NCBI GenBank assembly: GCA_963851405.1
Contig: CAWKPB010000004.1
Location: 147,402-211,401 of the forward strand
Reading direction: 5' to 3'
DNA: 64,000 nt
Source of the DNA: JANPBY01 sp963851405
Lineage (GTDB): Bacteria; Actinomycetota; Actinomycetes; DATJPE01
Made by a program: the position numbers and the translations under genes. Below the pieces are notes generated by a model. The model saw only the letters and a program-made list of their open reading frames with translations, was not told the origin of the DNA and made no database searches. Below, one piece after another: positions 27,460 through 35,921 of this stretch. Position 1 is the stretch's first letter; every line of letters begins with the position of its first letter.

Positions 27460-27786
27460 TCAGTGCTCCTGCGCCTGTGGGGGCAGCGCCGCCACCAGCG
27501 GGTGGTCCTTGTCGATCTTGCCGAGCTTCGCCGCGCCGCCCGGCGACCCGAGGTCGTCGAAGAACTCGACATTCGCCTTGTAGTAGTCCTTGTACTGCTC
27601 AGGCACGTCGTCCTCGTAGAAGATCGCCTCGACCGGGCAGACCGGCTCGCAGGCCCCGCAGTCGACGCATTCGTCCGGATGGATGTACAGCATCCGTCCA
27701 CCCTCGTAGATGCAATCGACGGGGCATTCCTCGATGCAAGCCTTGTCGAGCAAGTCAACGCAAGGCTGAGCGATGACGTAGGTCAC
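27460..27786 (-). CDS. fdxA: 7Fe ferredoxin (3Fe-4S/4Fe-4S)
   Basis: This 108-aa ferredoxin has Cys residues for a 3Fe-4S cluster (CVDLLDKACIEECPVDC) and a 4Fe-4S cluster (CVDCGACEPVCP), followed by a ~50-residue tail typical of FdxA/FdxC. It is a low-potential electron carrier. The GTG start at 27786 has a clear AGGAGG site 6-11 bases upstream. It is translated just ahead of dapC. Confidence 0.95.
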   Translation of the reverse strand: MTYVIAQPCVDLLDKACIEECPVDCIYEGGRMLYIHPDECVDCGACEPVCPVEAIFYEDDVPEQYKDYYKANVEFFDDLGSPGGAAKLGKIDKDHPLVAALPPQAQEH

Positions 27787-27899
27787 GGGTCCCTCCTCAT
27801 GCGGTCGACCCGCGCTGGTCGCGGACCGCCGAACCGGCGACGCCTAGTATCGCCACGACCCGACCCGGCTGTCGCGTCGGGGGTCCTGGAGAGTGGAAC

Positions 27900-28889
27900 G
27901 TGTCGGAGTTTGCGCCCCTGACGGCGGCCGATGTGGGACGGCGGGTGACGGTGCGCCACCGGCTGGTGGACGAGCATGGCGACCCTGCGCTGAGCGACGT
28001 CCTGGGGTTGCTCGAGTCCGCGGCGGACGACGTGCTGGTGGTGCGACGCAAGGACAACACCCTCGTCGCCGTGCCACGAGCCAACGTCACCGCCGTACGT
28101 CGGGTGCCCGATGCGCCAGCCCACCGTGTCGGCCTGCCGGCCCGGAGCTGGACCGATGAACAGATCGAATCGATCTCGTGGCAGGGGTGGCCGGGGCTCG
28201 AGGTGAAGCGCCTCGGCGAGTGGGTCTTACGCGCAGCCGGTGGATTCACCGGACGAGCCAACTCCGCGCTTCCGCTGGGCGACCCCGGCTGCAGCAGGTC
28301 GGCGGCTGTCGAGGCCGTGACGCGGTTCTACGGCCAGCGTTCACTGCGCCCGCTCTTCCAGGTCCCGCTGCCCCTGTGTCAAGAACTCGACTCCGAACTC
28401 GCGACCCTGGGCTGGAACGCTCGGACCGAGGTAGACGTGCTGGTGGCCGATCTGGCCGCCGTCCTTCAGCAATCGCCGGCCAACGACTCGCTGCCACCCG
28501 TACGGTTCTCGCGATCACCCGAGGCCGAGTGGTTGGCCGCCTACCACTACCGAGGCTGGCCGATCCCCGGCCACGCAGGCGACGTGCTGGCGGCGGGAAC
28601 CCAGCCGGTCTTCGCCTCGGTCATCGACGAGGACCAGCGGGCGATCGCGATCGCCCGCGGCGCCTTGCTGGACGGCTGGGTCGGCGTCACCGCCGTGGAG
28701 GTCGCCGCGGGCCAGCGCCGGCGCGGACTCGGCGCGCACGTCATGCGGGAGCTGTTGGGGTGGGCCGAGCGGTCCGGCGCCAGACACGCCTACCTGCAGG
28801 TCACCACTGACAACGTCGACGCCCAACGCCTGTACGGCCGGATGGGCTTCGACCGGCACCACAGTTACCACTACCGCGAGGCGCCATGA
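27900..28889 (+). CDS. GNAT acetyltransferase with N-terminal SH3-like domain
   Basis: The 329 aa begin with a small beta-domain (residues about 1-75, VGRRVTVRHRLVDEHGDPAL then VVRRKDNTLVAVPRANV). A divergent GNAT half (LPLGDPGCSRSAAVEAVTRFY) and a canonical GNAT domain follow, with the acetyl-CoA loop QRRRGLGAHVM and QVTTDNVDAQRLYGRMGF. The layout matches the Rv0428c-type actinobacterial acetyltransferase. The substrate is unknown. The start is GTG 27900; GGAGAG sits just upstream. Confidence 0.82.
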   Translation: MSEFAPLTAADVGRRVTVRHRLVDEHGDPALSDVLGLLESAADDVLVVRRKDNTLVAVPRANVTAVRRVPDAPAHRVGLPARSWTDEQIESISWQGWPGLEVKRLGEWVLRAAGGFTGRANSALPLGDPGCSRSAAVEAVTRFYGQRSLRPLFQVPLPLCQELDSELATLGWNARTEVDVLVADLAAVLQQSPANDSLPPVRFSRSPEAEWLAAYHYRGWPIPGHAGDVLAAGTQPVFASVIDEDQRAIAIARGALLDGWVGVTAVEVAAGQRRRGLGAHVMRELLGWAERSGARHAYLQVTTDNVDAQRLYGRMGFDRHHSYHYREAP

Positions 28890-28917
28890 CCGTCGGTGCG
28901 GGGAGCCCCCTGGGCCC

Positions 28918-28939
28918 GCAACGTCCCCCTGTGCGTTGC
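28918..28939. terminator. Weak hairpin between convergent genes
   Basis: GCAACG (28918-28923) and CGTTGC (28934-28939) form a 6-bp stem with a 10-base loop. It lies between the ends of the GNAT (28889) and VanW (28957) genes. Confidence 0.3.
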
Positions 28940-28956
28940 TGCAGAGGCGGTTTGAA

Positions 28957-30750
28957 CTACTGCGAATTGCTCGGTGAAGGCTTGGGTTTCGGCGAGGGTT
29001 TCGGCTTGGGTTTCGAGGGCGGCTTGGGCTCGGGCCCGCACCGGACGTTGGTCGCCGCCCGGTAGGTCGTGGGCAGCTCCTCGCGCTTGACCACCTTTCC
29101 GTCAAGGTCCTTGAACACCCGCGTCACGACGATCCGGAACCCGCCCACGCCTGGCTGCGGGACGCAGTCGGCGGAACTGTCATAGACGGTGCTGTAGCTC
29201 TGCGGGTTGGTCCTGGGTCCGAAGAGGGCATTGACGTCATACCGCTTGGTGCCGTACATCCGGACTGTGACCGACGAGTTCGTGATGCTCGACTTGATCA
29301 GTACGGCAGTGGGACCGTCGTTGCGGAACTTCAGGTCCAGCGACCCCCAGGCGACGGTCGCCTCGAGGCCGGGCAGGTAGCGGGAAATGTAGAAGGAGTG
29401 GGCCCGCTGCTCGATGCGTTCCATCCCCGCAAAGAACGCCGTGTGCCACATCGCCGTCGTGATCGTGGACACCCCGCCACCGAGTTCTTCCGCGAAGCGC
29501 CCGTCGGAGATGACGAAACCGACGGTGTAGCCGTTCTCCTCGGTGCGCTCGCCGACCGTGTCGTTCATGCTGAACGTCTCCCCGGGGAGGAGCACGGTCC
29601 CGTCGATGTACTCGGCCGCCTGACCGATGTTCGTCACGCGATACGCCGCGTACGGGAAGTACTGGGTGAATTCCGCGATCTCCTCCTTGACGCCGAGGTC
29701 CTTGGCCGCCGCGGTGGTGAGCTCCGGCTCCGCCCGTACCAACGCAACCTTGACCGTACGACCGTTGGTCAGTGGAAGGGCTTGCGTCATCGATGCCGAC
29801 AACTGGGTGGAGTCGACGGACTGGCCCGCTCGCGCCGGCACGACCACGGGACGGCCGGAGACGATCCTGAAGCCGGCGTCCTTGGGCTCGCGTAGCAAGC
29901 CGTTCAGTTTGGCTTCCACGACCGCAGTGAGCCGCTTCGTGCGAAGGTCGGGCTCCAGCTCGCCCTCGGGGGTGGCCCGCATGCGCAGCGTCGGCCCGAA
30001 CTCCGCAGGGCGCATGGTGACTCGCAACGGTGGCTTCGACCCGGGCCGATCGACGACGAGGACCACCGGCCGGGCCATCGCCGGCTGAGCGAACGTGCGC
30101 ATGGCCTCCGCCACCGCCTCCGCGTCCACAGCGGGCTCGACGGTGGTAAGCGGCAGGAGCGCCTCCGGCCGATCGCTGAGATAGGCGGCGGTCAGCGCAG
30201 CGCTGGCCGCTTCCCGGTCGAGGACGACACCTTCGACGGGTGCCACGGCTTCAGCGGACGTCTCGGTGAACCGGACGTCCCCGTTCTTCGCCTCGACATC
30301 GACCTCGGAGCTGACTTCTTCGAGGTAGGAGTTGAGGGCAGCCTCGTCGACCGTCACGACCGGGTCGATCTCCTGGGAGGAGACCAGCCGAACGAGAAGG
30401 GCGATCGGATTGAAGGTGCGAGATGTCGCGGTGGTCGCCGTGGCCGAGGCGTCGAAGGCGAGGCCGAGCTCCTCCGGCGGGACCGAGGTGCCCTCGCCGT
30501 TGACCGAGACCTCGATGGGTTCGCTGGCCGGTCCGGATAGCTCTTTGGTCAGCTCGGTCTCGGCCTCGGCCTGGCTCAGGCCACCGATGTCCACACCGAG
30601 CACGGTCGTCCCGCGCGGTACGTCACCGCCGGACACGGCGAACAGGAAGCCGTACAGCAGCAGCGCGCCCACCACGAAGCCGCCCGCGATGACCCACGTG
30701 TGTCGGCGGGTGGGGTCAGGCTGAGCGGCCGGCTCGGGGACGTGGCTCAC
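28957..30750 (-). CDS. VanW-family membrane protein
   Basis: The 597 aa comprise a membrane helix (WVIAGGFVVGALLLYGFLFA, about residues 19-38), two peptidoglycan-binding-like repeats in the middle, and the VanW domain (about 385-500: LPGETFSMNDTVGERTEENG, ELGGGVSTITTAMWHTAFFA, SFYISRYLPGLEATV). The tail is a Lys/Pro/Ser repeat. VanW domains occur in vancomycin clusters, but their activity is unknown, and this type is common in actinobacteria outside such clusters. An extracytoplasmic wall-linked role is inferred. It follows the chemosensory operon terminator. Confidence 0.88.
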   Translation of the reverse strand: MSHVPEPAAQPDPTRRHTWVIAGGFVVGALLLYGFLFAVSGGDVPRGTTVLGVDIGGLSQAEAETELTKELSGPASEPIEVSVNGEGTSVPPEELGLAFDASATATTATSRTFNPIALLVRLVSSQEIDPVVTVDEAALNSYLEEVSSEVDVEAKNGDVRFTETSAEAVAPVEGVVLDREAASAALTAAYLSDRPEALLPLTTVEPAVDAEAVAEAMRTFAQPAMARPVVLVVDRPGSKPPLRVTMRPAEFGPTLRMRATPEGELEPDLRTKRLTAVVEAKLNGLLREPKDAGFRIVSGRPVVVPARAGQSVDSTQLSASMTQALPLTNGRTVKVALVRAEPELTTAAAKDLGVKEEIAEFTQYFPYAAYRVTNIGQAAEYIDGTVLLPGETFSMNDTVGERTEENGYTVGFVISDGRFAEELGGGVSTITTAMWHTAFFAGMERIEQRAHSFYISRYLPGLEATVAWGSLDLKFRNDGPTAVLIKSSITNSSVTVRMYGTKRYDVNALFGPRTNPQSYSTVYDSSADCVPQPGVGGFRIVVTRVFKDLDGKVVKREELPTTYRAATNVRCGPEPKPPSKPKPKPSPKPKPSPSNSQ

Positions 30751-30855
30751 GCTGGTGGGGCTCCGGACTATCGAGGCGAAGCGCTGGAGCCCGCCAGAGG
30801 GACTGTCTTCGCCATGCTAGACGCGCTCCCGCGTCCCCGCGTTCCCACGCGCCGC

Positions 30856-30884
30856 GTCTGAGCCGACCCCCGGTCGGCTCAGAC
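30856..30884 (-). terminator. Strong 13-bp hairpin ending the chemosensory operon
   Basis: GTCTGAGCCGACC (30856-30868) and GGTCGGCTCAGAC (30872-30884) pair perfectly around a CCC loop. The stem includes the stop codon of the response regulator (30879-30881). No T-run follows. Confidence 0.65.
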
Positions 30885-31838
30885 AGGCTGAAAGCCGGAC
30901 AGTCGCGCGTTGTCGATCACCACGGCGGCCGGCGCCTCGACCAACCGCAGAGTGCTCAAGGCCGATTCACCGAACGCGTTCTTGACCGCACTCGACAAGC
31001 CCAGTACCCCGACCACTCGGCCACGGGCGCGCAACGGCATCGACAGCACGGTCTCCATCCCGCCTTCGTCCTCGCTGCCCAGCCAGCCGTTGGCGTCGGC
31101 GACGTTGACCAGCAGGTCGTGCGGGGCGATGTGCTCGCCGGCCTGCTGCGAGGCCGCCTCGGCCACAGCCGCGAAGAACTGCGCGTACTGCTCCCCCGAG
31201 GTCTCACGGGCCACGGTCACATAGGCCGTGCGGCCCTCGAGCATCAGCACCGAGGCCAGGTCGTAATCCACGATCTTTCCCAAGACGCCGAGCACGGCTG
31301 CCACGGTCTCTTCAAAGCCATGCACCTTGCCCGCGATTCCGGTCATCTCCGCCGCAACCTGCGCTTCGAACAACTTCCGGTCGAGCAGGTCACAGACCCG
31401 GGCGAAGACATCGTCATCGGTGAGCTCAAGGGTGTCCGGGACCAGCCGTTCACGACCCCCGCGCGCCTCATCGGCGCTCGCGATCAGGGCGCGAATGGTA
31501 TTGACCAGGTCCGGCGCTTCGAAGTCCTTGGTGAGAAACGCCTCGGCGCCGACGTGCTCGCCCCAGTACCGATCGCTGGCAGCGTCCAGCGAGGTCAGAA
31601 GCAGCACCGGGATGTCCGCGGTCTGCCAGTCGTCCTTCAGGACCCGAGCGGCCACGTAGCCGGACACCCGCGGCATCTGCACATCGAGAATCACGGCGTC
31701 GGGTTGGTGGGCAAACGTCGCCTGGACCGCCTCGACCCCGTCATCCGCGGTCACCACGGTGAAGCCCTCACGCTCGAGCACCAATCCGACGATCTTGCGC
31801 AGCGTCGGACTGTCGTCGGCGATCACGACGGTAGGCAT
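30879..31838 (-). CDS. REC-GAF response regulator
   Basis: The 319 aa comprise a receiver domain with acidic Asp8/Asp9, phospho-acceptor Asp52 (VILDVQMP), Thr82 and Lys104, a helical linker (about 125-170), and a GAF-like domain (about 175-315). There is no DNA-binding or methylesterase output. GAF domains bind small ligands, so the protein may tie receiver phosphorylation to a metabolite signal. ATG 31838 has AGGAGAGGAA upstream and lies 12 bp past the cheA stop. It is the likely output or phosphate sink of the CheA here. Confidence 0.87.
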   Translation of the reverse strand: MPTVVIADDSPTLRKIVGLVLEREGFTVVTADDGVEAVQATFAHQPDAVILDVQMPRVSGYVAARVLKDDWQTADIPVLLLTSLDAASDRYWGEHVGAEAFLTKDFEAPDLVNTIRALIASADEARGGRERLVPDTLELTDDDVFARVCDLLDRKLFEAQVAAEMTGIAGKVHGFEETVAAVLGVLGKIVDYDLASVLMLEGRTAYVTVARETSGEQYAQFFAAVAEAASQQAGEHIAPHDLLVNVADANGWLGSEDEGGMETVLSMPLRARGRVVGVLGLSSAVKNAFGESALSTLRLVEAPAAVVIDNARLSGFQPV

Positions 31839-31850
31839 GCGGTTCCTCTC

Positions 31851-34058
31851 CTAGCGGCCGACGAGGCGTCGGACCGTATCCACGAGTTCGACCTGATCGA
31901 AGTCGCTCTTGAGCAGGTAAGCACTAGCTCCTGCATCGAGGCCCGCACGCTTGTCGGAATCCTCGCCCCTGGACGTCATGATGACCACGGGTACGTCCTC
32001 CCAGCCGCGGGTCTGACGGATGGTTCGGGTCAACGTGAACCCGTCCATCCCCGGCATCTCCACATCGGAGAGCACCAGGTCGAACGGCTGGCCCGACAGC
32101 CGGCTGGCTCCGTCCGCGCCATCCACCGCGGTCACGACCTCATAGCCCGCCTTCTGCAAGATCACTCGTTCGAGTTCGCGCACGCCGATGGCGTCCTCGA
32201 CCACGAGCACCCTTGCCGGCCGATCACCCGCCTCCAGCGCGTCACCCGAAGTCGCGGACGGCTCCTTGGGCGCGCGGACCACAGCGGGCCGAGTGAAGCC
32301 GGCGGCTAGCTGCTTGAGGGCCAGCTCACGCACGTCAAGAAGAAGCAGGACGCTTCCGTCTCCGTCGATGGTGGCTCCGTTGACGCCCGGGGGGCGACCC
32401 AGGAACCCGCCCAGGTCCTTGACGACCAGTTCCAGCTCACCTTCGAGCTCGTCCACGGCCCAGGCCAACTGGTCGCTCGTCGCGCCGTAGCGCACGATCA
32501 CGGCGACCTGGTGATCGACGTCGGCCGTCAGGCCAAGAGCAGCCCCCAGATCGGCCACGGGAATGTTGTGGCCATGCCGCAGCAGGGTCTGCGCCCCGGC
32601 CACGGAGTGGCTGGGCACGTCTTTCAAGTTCAGGGTCTCCACGACATTGGTCACGGGGACCGCGTATCGCTCGGTGCCCAGACGCGCAATCAGGCAGCGC
32701 ATCACCCCCAACGTGACCGGAAGGGTCACGGTGAACGTGGTCCCCACGCCCAGCTCGGACTCGATCTCGATCGAGCCACCGAGCTCCTCGACCGCGCGCT
32801 TCACCACGTCGAGCCCGACTCCGCGCCCGGAGGTGTCGCTCACGGTCTCCCTCGTGGAGAACCCATGGGTGAACAGAACGGAGAGCAGCGCGGGACCTGA
32901 AATCGTGGAGTCGGCCTCGAGCAGGTTCGCACCGATCGCGGCGGCGCGAAGGGAGTGCTCATCGATGCCTGGTCCGTCGTCACTGACGCTGATCTGGACG
33001 CTGGACCCGGCCGTACGAGCTGAGACGCGAACGGTGGCCGGACCGCTGAGGCCGGCCGCTCGGCGTTCTTCCAACGATGCACAGCCGTGATCCACGGCGT
33101 TGGTCACCAGGTGGACGAGCGCGTCGGCGACGCCGTCGAGCACCCGCGTGTCCAATTCCACGTCCTGGCCATCGAGCACCAAGGTGACGTCCTTGTCGGT
33201 ACGACTGGAGACCTCGCGCACGAGCCGCGGGAAACCCGAGACGACCCGACGGACCGGCACCATGGCCATCCCCATCGCTCCGTCGCGGACGACTCCAAGG
33301 CGTGCCTGCGCGTCTTCGACCCTCGATCGAAGATCGCGGGCGGCGACGGTCATCTGGTCGCCGAGGGCGACCAGACCCGCGACTGCGTCGTTCAGGTCCG
33401 CGGGCAGGCTGTGGCTGATGCTGGCCGAGCGAACCGTCTTGGACCATCGAAGATGCTCGGCCACGAGTTCGTTGAGAACGGTGACCTGGCGTTCGACGCG
33501 GCGACCCTCCAATTCGGCCTCACCCACGACGTCGAGCAGGTCATGCACCCGGCGAGTGGGCACGCGGACTGATTCCCCGCTCCGTGCTCGTACCGGCTCT
33601 TCTTCATCCTCCGGCGCCGGTTTCGGCATCAACGAGGGCACGGCGATGGGGGCCTGGCCGGTCAGCGCCAGGTCCAGCGCTGCGAGCAACGCGGCCCCGT
33701 CTTCCTCAGGGAGCGGCTGGGCCGACTGGGGCATGGCGCGGGGCCACGCGTCGGTCACCACCAACAACAAGTCGATGAGGTCTCGACGCACGTCCAGTCG
33801 CTCGTTCTTGAGCTCGATCAGCAGGTCCTCGGACCGATGGGCCAACCCAATCAGCTGCGTCAAGCCATAGCTGTTCCCCACCCCCTTGACGGAGTGGGCC
33901 ACCCCTTCGAGGACCTTGAGGAGGTTGGCAACCTCAGCCTTCTTGGCGTTGCCCTCGAGTCGAAGCAGCGCGTCTCGCATCTGCTCGGACTTGTCCGCGA
34001 CCTCGGCCCTGGACAGCTCGAAGATCTCGGGGAACTCATCCCAGCGCACCGACGCCAT
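31851..34058 (-). CDS. cheA: Hybrid chemosensory histidine kinase CheA with C-terminal receiver
   Basis: The 735 aa read as follows. HPt/P1 carries phospho-His55 in AHSVKGVGNSYG. A Pro/Glu-rich linker takes the place of P2, then P3 dimerisation (about 165-255). The P4 kinase shows HLVTNAVDHG (N-box Asn320), DDGPGID and GRGVGLDVV, followed by P5 CheW-like (about 450-590) and a receiver with Asp665 in LSDVEMPG. CheA-REC fusions are typical of non-flagellar or alternative-function chemosensory systems. ATG 34058 lies one base after the stop of the upstream receptor gene, so the two are coupled. Confidence 0.95.
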   Translation of the reverse strand: MASVRWDEFPEIFELSRAEVADKSEQMRDALLRLEGNAKKAEVANLLKVLEGVAHSVKGVGNSYGLTQLIGLAHRSEDLLIELKNERLDVRRDLIDLLLVVTDAWPRAMPQSAQPLPEEDGAALLAALDLALTGQAPIAVPSLMPKPAPEDEEEPVRARSGESVRVPTRRVHDLLDVVGEAELEGRRVERQVTVLNELVAEHLRWSKTVRSASISHSLPADLNDAVAGLVALGDQMTVAARDLRSRVEDAQARLGVVRDGAMGMAMVPVRRVVSGFPRLVREVSSRTDKDVTLVLDGQDVELDTRVLDGVADALVHLVTNAVDHGCASLEERRAAGLSGPATVRVSARTAGSSVQISVSDDGPGIDEHSLRAAAIGANLLEADSTISGPALLSVLFTHGFSTRETVSDTSGRGVGLDVVKRAVEELGGSIEIESELGVGTTFTVTLPVTLGVMRCLIARLGTERYAVPVTNVVETLNLKDVPSHSVAGAQTLLRHGHNIPVADLGAALGLTADVDHQVAVIVRYGATSDQLAWAVDELEGELELVVKDLGGFLGRPPGVNGATIDGDGSVLLLLDVRELALKQLAAGFTRPAVVRAPKEPSATSGDALEAGDRPARVLVVEDAIGVRELERVILQKAGYEVVTAVDGADGASRLSGQPFDLVLSDVEMPGMDGFTLTRTIRQTRGWEDVPVVIMTSRGEDSDKRAGLDAGASAYLLKSDFDQVELVDTVRRLVGR

Positions 34059-34059
34059 C

Positions 34060-35646
34060 TCAGCTCACCCGAAAGGCCGCGATGCTGGCTCGGAGTTCGG
34101 CGGACAGGGTGTTCAACTGGGCCGCAGCGGCCGCGGACTGCTTCGAACCCACCGCGTACTGCCTGGACACATCCGACACCTGCGTCATCGCCGACACCAC
34201 CTGATCCGAAGCACTGCGCTGCTGCTGAGTCGCAATCGAAATCTCACGCGCCGCCGTCGTGGTCTCATCCACCATCCCCGAGATCCGCTCCAACGCCGAC
34301 ACCACATCCCGAGCCAACCCAGCCCCCGCATGCACCTCCTTCGCGCCCTCCTCAGACGCCAGAATCGTCGCGTTCGTCTCCGCCTGAATCAACGTCACAA
34401 TCGCCTGAATCTGACCCGCCGACTCCTGCGAACGCTCCGCCAACTTCCGCACCTCAGAAGCCACCACCGCGAACCCACGCCCATGCTCACCCGCACGAGC
34501 AGCCTCAATCGCGGCGTTCAACGCCAACAAGTTCGTCTGATCCGCCAAATCATCAATCACCACCAGAATCCGACCAATCTCCTGGCTCTTCTCCCCCAAA
34601 CTCAAAGCCCGAGACGCAATCGAATCCACCCGCGACGCAATCCCATCCATCGCCGCCACCGACGCACCCACCGCAACCCGACCATCCTCGGCATGCCGCA
34701 ACGTCTCCGCCGCAAACCGAGCCACACTCTCCGCCGTCTCAGCAATCTGAGCCGCCGTCGCCGCCAACTCCTCAATCGTCGACGTCGTCTCCGCCACCGC
34801 CGACGACTGCTGCGTCGCAGACACCGCATGCTCCTCAGCCGAAGCCAACAACTCCCCCGCCGACGCAGCGATCTGCTCACCACCCCCACGAATCTGCTCC
34901 ACCAACACCCGGACGTTGCCCACCGTGTTGTTGAACGATTCAGTCAGGACCCGGAGTTGAGCCTCGGACTCCACCAGCTCCTCGGTGGACAGCCCCTGCG
35001 CCGAACTCTGCGCACGGATGGTGAGGTCGCCCTGCGAGGCAGCGACCAAGGCCTCGGAGATCTCCTTCACCTGAGCTTCGACGGCCTCGCGTTGGCGTTG
35101 GGCCGTACGACGCATCTCGAACATGTAGGTGGCCGATTGCTCGGTGAACCACATGCCCAGAACCGTGGCCGTGACCACAGTCACTGCCAGGGGCACGATG
35201 GCCGCGGTCGCGGTCCCGGCCAGCCACCCGGCGCCGGCTACCGCCGCGCCGCTACCTACCGCGAGCAGCCGAAGTTGGACGGACTCAAAGACGACTCCGA
35301 AGTAGGGCACGAGGACCAAAACCAAGCCCCATCCGGCTCCGGCGAACCCGCCGAGGGAGTACGTGAGCGTGAGGGCCAGGAGCAACTGAGTGAACGACGT
35401 GGCCGGGTCCCACACCGAGGTGGACTCGATCGTCATGTTGTCGCGCCACGCCTGCACCGCGAAGCCGGTCGCGACCACAGCGGTGATGGCGCAGGCGACC
35501 ACCGCGATCGCGGTCAGGGTCGGCGCGACTACAGCCTCGGGGGTGAAGCCCCGCTCCAGCAGCCAAAGCGCCACAGCAAGCGCCGCCACCAGGAGATGGA
35601 CTGACGCGGTCGCGTGCATGTCACGACGTGAGAAGTGGCTCTCCAT
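34060..35646 (-). CDS. Methyl-accepting chemotaxis protein 1, six-helix membrane sensor
   Basis: The 528 aa have about six membrane helices in residues 15-162 and no extracytoplasmic sensing domain. A coiled-coil signalling domain follows (about 240-525) with the kinase-contact hairpin tip near EIGRILVVIDDLADQTNLLA and NAAIEAARAGEHGRGFAVVA. No clear HAMP is seen. ATG 35646 has a GGGGAGGAA ribosome site. The last 835 coding bases, less the final few codons, are shared at DNA level with the next two receptors. Sensing from within the membrane, for example redox or ion state, is inference. Confidence 0.92.
   Translation of the reverse strand: MESHFSRRDMHATASVHLLVAALAVALWLLERGFTPEAVVAPTLTAIAVVACAITAVVATGFAVQAWRDNMTIESTSVWDPATSFTQLLLALTLTYSLGGFAGAGWGLVLVLVPYFGVVFESVQLRLLAVGSGAAVAGAGWLAGTATAAIVPLAVTVVTATVLGMWFTEQSATYMFEMRRTAQRQREAVEAQVKEISEALVAASQGDLTIRAQSSAQGLSTEELVESEAQLRVLTESFNNTVGNVRVLVEQIRGGGEQIAASAGELLASAEEHAVSATQQSSAVAETTSTIEELAATAAQIAETAESVARFAAETLRHAEDGRVAVGASVAAMDGIASRVDSIASRALSLGEKSQEIGRILVVIDDLADQTNLLALNAAIEAARAGEHGRGFAVVASEVRKLAERSQESAGQIQAIVTLIQAETNATILASEEGAKEVHAGAGLARDVVSALERISGMVDETTTAAREISIATQQQRSASDQVVSAMTQVSDVSRQYAVGSKQSAAAAAQLNTLSAELRASIAAFRVS
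34077..34911 (-). repeat. 835-bp receptor signalling cassette, copy 1
   Basis: Base-by-base reading against copies at 35945-36779 and 37680-38513 shows no difference from copy 2 and only a 1-base deletion in copy 3. It covers the C-terminal signalling domain. Codons end mostly in G or T in this stretch (GCG, GTG, ATT, GAT, TTG), unlike the C-ending codons around it, except in the last ~30 codons. Confidence 0.95.
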
Positions 35647-35921
35647 GCTGTTCCTCCCCACCATTCGTCCAGGCGGCAACCCCACGGCGCGCCCTGCAGA
35701 TGTCATCGGCCGCGGCCAAGGCCGGCTGTAGCCCATCTGGGTGACCGTCGGCCTCCTCGGCTGAACTGCCCGAAAGTGCAGCGCCCACAGCCGCAGAAGC
35801 CCTCCGATGCGCGCACTTGTGCCCTTGCTGCCGCTTGGGAGGTCAGCGCAGCGGCGGGGCAGGCTCCACCCTCCGGATGCGCCGGTCCGAGAGAGGTCCT
35901 AGGGAGTGACCCGCTAGGTGC

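Noticed and set aside
28957..30750. VanW protein as a sign of vancomycin resistance
   Set aside because: No vanH/A/X/R/S genes are nearby, and VanW-domain proteins are common in actinobacteria without such clusters.
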